Source: Flavobacterium sp. UBA7663 | GTDB taxonomy: Bacteria > Bacteroidota > Bacteroidia > Flavobacteriales > Flavobacteriaceae | Reading direction: 5' to 3' | Length of the DNA stretch: 15,358 bases | NCBI RefSeq assembly: GCF_002483315.1 | Contig: NZ_DLHR01000018.1 | Span: 1 to 15,358, forward strand | In this document: piece after piece, positions 12,297 to 15,358 of the stretch | How positions within the stretch are numbered: the first letter of the stretch is position 1 | How the letters are laid out: each line of letters begins with the position of its first letter | Position numbers and translations under genes: made by a program | Notes under the pieces: model-generated | The model's input: the letters and a program-made list of their open reading frames with translations, nothing else | Databases searched by the model: none | Told to the model about the DNA's origin: nothing

Positions 12297-15128
12297 TCAA
12301 TCTACTTTTTCAATAGGAACAGCTGGTTCAATTTTTGGAATACTATCATTTGGAACTGTTTTTGGACCAGGTAGACCTTCGCTTGTATTAATTGGAGTTA
12401 CACCATCAACATATTCGGTTTCTTCTAAATCTTCTGATTTTCTTCCTAATTTAATATCTGGATTTTCTTGCGTACCTAATACTTTAATTGGAATTCCTAA
12501 AATTCCTAAAGGTGGTAATCCAATACGCATTTTTAAGTTTAATTTTCCGTCTAAACTCGTTTGTCCTTCAAAACGCAATCTAAAACCAGCTACTTTAAAT
12601 TTGAAACGTTCAATAGTTACGATGTTGTTTTTGATAGTAGTTTTTATATCTACTTTAGAAATATCTGGATCTTTAATATCTGGATTTTCGGTTTTAGATG
12701 AAACTACATTTAATAATTTAAAACCTTTCATTTTAACTTTTTTTACCGAAAGTATTCCGTTTCCTTCCAAAGAAGGCATAATTGGTTCCATTTGATTGTT
12801 TAAAACACCTTTTATGGAATAATTTAAACCTACAATTCCTTCGGCACTTTCAGCAGCTGTTACGATTTCTCGGAACATTTTGATTTCGTTGTAAGCGCGT
12901 TTAATATCAAATTCAGAAGCATTAATTTTATAATCGAAATAGGCTTTTTGTGTGCCTTCGTTTTTATACACGGCTTCCATTTTTGCAGTGGCACCAATAA
13001 TACCAAGCGTTCCGTTTGAAAGTTTTAAGGTTCCATTTTGAATGAGTACATTTCCTCTTAAATTTTCAATAGTAATATCGTCGTATTGTGTTTTTGCAGC
13101 ATTAGTTTGGATAGAAACATTCAAATTGGTTGGGATTTCAACCACTCCTGAAACTTCTGTTATTTCAGCTTCTTCATCAGTTTCATAAGTTATTGTTGGA
13201 ATAAATTCGTTAATATTAAATAAATTCGATGTAAGATTGAAGCTTCCTTTTAAAATTTGATTTTCCGAAAGCACAAAATTAATTACGTTTTCTAAATTCC
13301 CATTCATAGCAATATCTGACGTTCCATATTTTCCATTGAAATTTGAAAAGTTCATTTTGTCTTGATTGAAAGTGAATAATCCGTTTTCGATTAAAAAAGG
13401 TTTTACTAAGTAATCACTGGTGGTTTTGATGTTTCTAACTTCAAGTGTTCCACTGTTTTTTAAATTACCAATTCTTCCGTTTGAAGCATCGCTTTGCTTT
13501 CCAGCTAAACTCAAATCTGCTTTGATAAAACCATCAACGTCTAATCCTTTTTGAGAGAATACTTTGTAAATTCGGGCAACGTTTAAAGTTCCTTTTGCTT
13601 TTACGTCATAATTAATATCATCAAAGTTTTTAAACGAAGCAGTCATGGTAAATGGTTCGCCTTCAAAAGTGAAATTCGCTGGAGATAGCACAAAAGAAGC
13701 ATCTTTAAAATCACCCGTTGTGCTATTTAAGTTTGCTTTTAAGTTGATGTTTTGAATTGGTTTTGGATAATAAGCTGTTTGAATAAATCCGTTTTTGATT
13801 TCAAAATTTCCTTTAGTAAAAGGGAATTTTTTATCTTCTTTACTATAATTTCCTTTAGAAACAATGTTTGCATCTAAATTTCCGGCTAATTTGAAATTTG
13901 GAATTTGAAGTGCATTACTCAAAAAGGCCAAATCTAATTTTGATTTTACTTTGGAATTGATTGTTACTTTTTTCCCAAAACCATCCGAAATTAAAATCGC
14001 ACTTAAATTGTTTTTATTAACATCAAAGTACAAGGAGTCTAATCGAATTTTGAGTTGATTAATATCTAAATTCGGCAATTTGGTATCGAAATTCAAGAAA
14101 ATATTCTCAACAGGATAAGGTGCTTTCGTATGTTTTACATAGCCATCTCGTACCTTAATGTTGAAATTTAATTCGGGACTTAAATTTTCTGAAGCAATAT
14201 ATTTTCCTTTCAAAGTTAAAAAAGCTGAAGTTTTTCCTTTCATTTTGGTTTCGGTCATCCAAGAAACATATTCGGCCGGCAAAGCAGTAAATAAATCGTC
14301 AAGATTGCTGTCTTCTGTTTTTAATTTGAAATCCATTTGATAACCGTTTTTTAGGAAATCAAATAAACCTGTAAATTCAACAGGCAATTTGTTAATCACT
14401 AAATCATTCTTTTCAAAAATAAAAGAAAGTGAGTTGGTGTTGATTTTTGTAATTAAATCTGCTTTTACTTTCTTGTTTTTTAGGTATTCTTTTTTGTCAT
14501 AAGTAAAGCTTAAACTATCAATTTTTGCCGAAGTTTTTAAGTTGAAATTGGATTCTAATAAATCGCCTTTTCCTTTATAATTGAAACCTTTTGCCTCGAT
14601 TAAAATCTTTGTAGATTTATCATTATAGACTAAGTGACTGTTGCTAATTTGGATGTTTTCTAATTCTAAAGAAGCACTTTCAGAGGAAGTTGTGGTGTCT
14701 TTTGAATTTGATTTGTAAATGTTGTAATTGGCTTCTCCTTTTTGATTAACCAAAATATTGATTTTAGCATTATCAATATAAATTTCTTCAATTTGAGTTT
14801 GGCTACCAAATACGACACTCCAAACGTCAATTCCAAAACCAATTTCTTTAGCTGAAATCAAAGATTTATTTTGATATGGTTTTGATCCGTTAAGATTTAA
14901 TTCATGTAAGGTTAAAGTTAAAGAAGGAAAATGTTTAAAAAATGATAATTCAGAATCGTTAAAGTTTAGTTCTCCTTCTAAATTTTTATTGGCTAACACT
15001 TTTACTTTTTCAGTAATAGTATCGGCAAAAATTATAGGTAATATAATAAAAGCTAACAATGATATTACAAAAGTTATTCCTGTTATTTTTAAAATTTTAG
15101 AGAGAATTGTTTTCTTTGATTTTTCCAT
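12297..15128 (-). CDS. AsmA-family envelope protein
   Basis: A 943-aa protein with one N-terminal membrane helix (residues 12-35, ILKITGITFVISLLAFIILPIIF) and a very long repetitive beta-rich periplasmic part. The start pattern (helix, then ELNFNDSELSFFKHFPSLTLTLHELNL) and the C-terminal part (residues about 700-880) match the AsmA/AsmA_2 group, whose members include bridge-like proteins implicated in phospholipid transport and outer-membrane assembly. The last 55 residues are a Pro/Glu-rich, probably disordered tail (DGVTPINTSEGLPGPKTVP). The length is typical of Bacteroidetes AsmA-like proteins. A -7 element lies 26 nt upstream and a terminator separates it from the preceding gene. The substrate of this paralogue cannot be inferred. 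Confidence 0.9.
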   Translation of the reverse strand: MEKSKKTILSKILKITGITFVISLLAFIILPIIFADTITEKVKVLANKNLEGELNFNDSELSFFKHFPSLTLTLHELNLNGSKPYQNKSLISAKEIGFGIDVWSVVFGSQTQIEEIYIDNAKINILVNQKGEANYNIYKSNSKDTTTSSESASLELENIQISNSHLVYNDKSTKILIEAKGFNYKGKGDLLESNFNLKTSAKIDSLSFTYDKKEYLKNKKVKADLITKINTNSLSFIFEKNDLVINKLPVEFTGLFDFLKNGYQMDFKLKTEDSNLDDLFTALPAEYVSWMTETKMKGKTSAFLTLKGKYIASENLSPELNFNIKVRDGYVKHTKAPYPVENIFLNFDTKLPNLDINQLKIRLDSLYFDVNKNNLSAILISDGFGKKVTINSKVKSKLDLAFLSNALQIPNFKLAGNLDANIVSKGNYSKEDKKFPFTKGNFEIKNGFIQTAYYPKPIQNINLKANLNSTTGDFKDASFVLSPANFTFEGEPFTMTASFKNFDDINYDVKAKGTLNVARIYKVFSQKGLDVDGFIKADLSLAGKQSDASNGRIGNLKNSGTLEVRNIKTTSDYLVKPFLIENGLFTFNQDKMNFSNFNGKYGTSDIAMNGNLENVINFVLSENQILKGSFNLTSNLFNINEFIPTITYETDEEAEITEVSGVVEIPTNLNVSIQTNAAKTQYDDITIENLRGNVLIQNGTLKLSNGTLGIIGATAKMEAVYKNEGTQKAYFDYKINASEFDIKRAYNEIKMFREIVTAAESAEGIVGLNYSIKGVLNNQMEPIMPSLEGNGILSVKKVKMKGFKLLNVVSSKTENPDIKDPDISKVDIKTTIKNNIVTIERFKFKVAGFRLRFEGQTSLDGKLNLKMRIGLPPLGILGIPIKVLGTQENPDIKLGRKSEDLEETEYVDGVTPINTSEGLPGPKTVPNDSIPKIEPAVPIEKVD

Positions 15129-15153
15129 TTTTTATAGCAGTATCGAGATATGG

Positions 15154-15161
15154 CAAAATTA
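15154..15161 (-). promoter_or_regulatory. Probable -7 element of the AsmA-family gene
   Basis: On the - strand the sequence is TAATTTTG, matching TAnnTTTG, 26 nt upstream of the ATG at 15128. The -33 half is not recognisable. Confidence 0.5.
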
Positions 15162-15195
15162 CTACAAATTATTATTTGTAAGATTTAAAAAGAGA

Positions 15196-15230
15196 AAAAA
15201 AAGAGCTAGTATTAAACTAACTCTTTTTTT
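15196..15230 (-). terminator. Terminator after the T9SS cargo gene
   Basis: ACTAACTCTTT (15216-15226) and AAAGAGCTAGT (15200-15210) pair with one G-U on the - strand transcript around a 5-nt loop. T runs on both sides would let it work in both directions. It lies 2 nt after the stop region of the partial gene at the window end. Confidence 0.8.
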
Positions 15231-15231
15231 A

Positions 15232-15358
15232 TTAACGTTTCATCGTAAAGTGCGCTTTAAACTGTTTAGCGACTCCATTTTCTGTGTAATCTAATGAGAA
15301 CCAGTAATCTGTTGATGGAAGTAACTCTTGATTATATGTTCCGTCCCAACCCTCGCTA
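15232..15358 (-). CDS. C-terminal end of a T9SS type B sorting-domain protein (partial)
   Basis: Only the last 41 codons plus stop lie in the window. The frame reads GWDGTYNQELLPSTDYWF, then SLDYTENGVAKQFKAHF and ends in TMKR. This fits the gliding-motility-associated C-terminal (type B, CHU_C) sorting domain: W-D/N-G-x-Y-N-G-x-x-L-P-S/T-x-x-Y-W-F and a terminal basic LKR-like end. Such domains direct proteins through the type IX secretion system and onto the cell surface. The cargo itself lies beyond the window, so its function cannot be given. The window cuts the gene one base into a codon. Confidence 0.8.
   Translation of the reverse strand, partial: SEGWDGTYNQELLPSTDYWFSLDYTENGVAKQFKAHFTMKR

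Noticed and set aside
12142..12795. Long open frame on the + strand (217 codons)
   Set aside because: It runs antisense to the end of the AsmA gene and the start of the hydroxylase gene, both strongly supported, and its translation has no domain-like features.
14989..15294. Open frame of 101 codons on the + strand across the AsmA start
   Set aside because: Antisense to a well-supported gene and running through a terminator hairpin; no protein-like signature.

Overview
The window looks like a Flavobacterium-type member of the Bacteroidetes (Flavobacteriaceae). It is AT-rich, several genes carry a TAnnTTTG -7 promoter element, and the families fit this group: a gene end matching the type B sorting domain of the type IX secretion system (T9SS), a long Bacteroidetes-style phenylalanine hydroxylase, a J-domain/KTSC protein, DUF1761 and DUF4230 proteins, and an OmpA protein with a beta-propeller. 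Genus and species cannot be fixed from the sequence.

Left part (1-5235, + strand). The 3' end of a tRNA with its terminator is followed by a J-domain/KTSC protein, a DUF1761 membrane protein, a FemAB/GNAT-like acyltransferase, a large secreted OmpA-family protein and a DUF4230 membrane-anchored protein. This is ordinary chromosomal content.

Middle part (5232-10044). This is the accessory locus and the most interesting region. Read on the - strand from about 9621 down to 5232 it contains: a 56-aa double-glycine-type precursor peptide, an 81-aa three-helix membrane protein, a second 52-aa precursor with a clear GG leader, a strong hairpin, two overlapping ORFs of 28 and 31 codons for single-helix peptides, a terminator, a 218-aa polytopic membrane protein, a membrane-anchored thioredoxin-like protein (CDFC), a 77-bp inverted-repeat element, and a C39-peptidase ABC exporter. 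Divergently, at 9832, lies a 70-aa Cro/C1-type regulator; the shared intergenic region holds a TATTCCT palindrome with a third half-site. I read this as an uncharacterised two-peptide bacteriocin-like system. Both predicted cores are glycine-rich and hydrophobic, carry GxxxG motifs, and have exactly two cysteines flanking the hydrophobic stretch. The likely division of labour is: regulator controls the precursors, C39 exporter cleaves leaders and exports, thioredoxin-like protein handles the disulfides, and one or more small membrane proteins give immunity. No HlyD adaptor or TolC-like channel is in the window.

Right part (10072-15358, - strand). A single-domain rhodanese, a 590-aa aromatic amino acid hydroxylase, a 943-aa AsmA-family envelope protein, a terminator, and the C-terminus of a T9SS type B cargo protein that runs off the window edge. 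No rRNA, CRISPR array, insertion sequence or transposase was seen.
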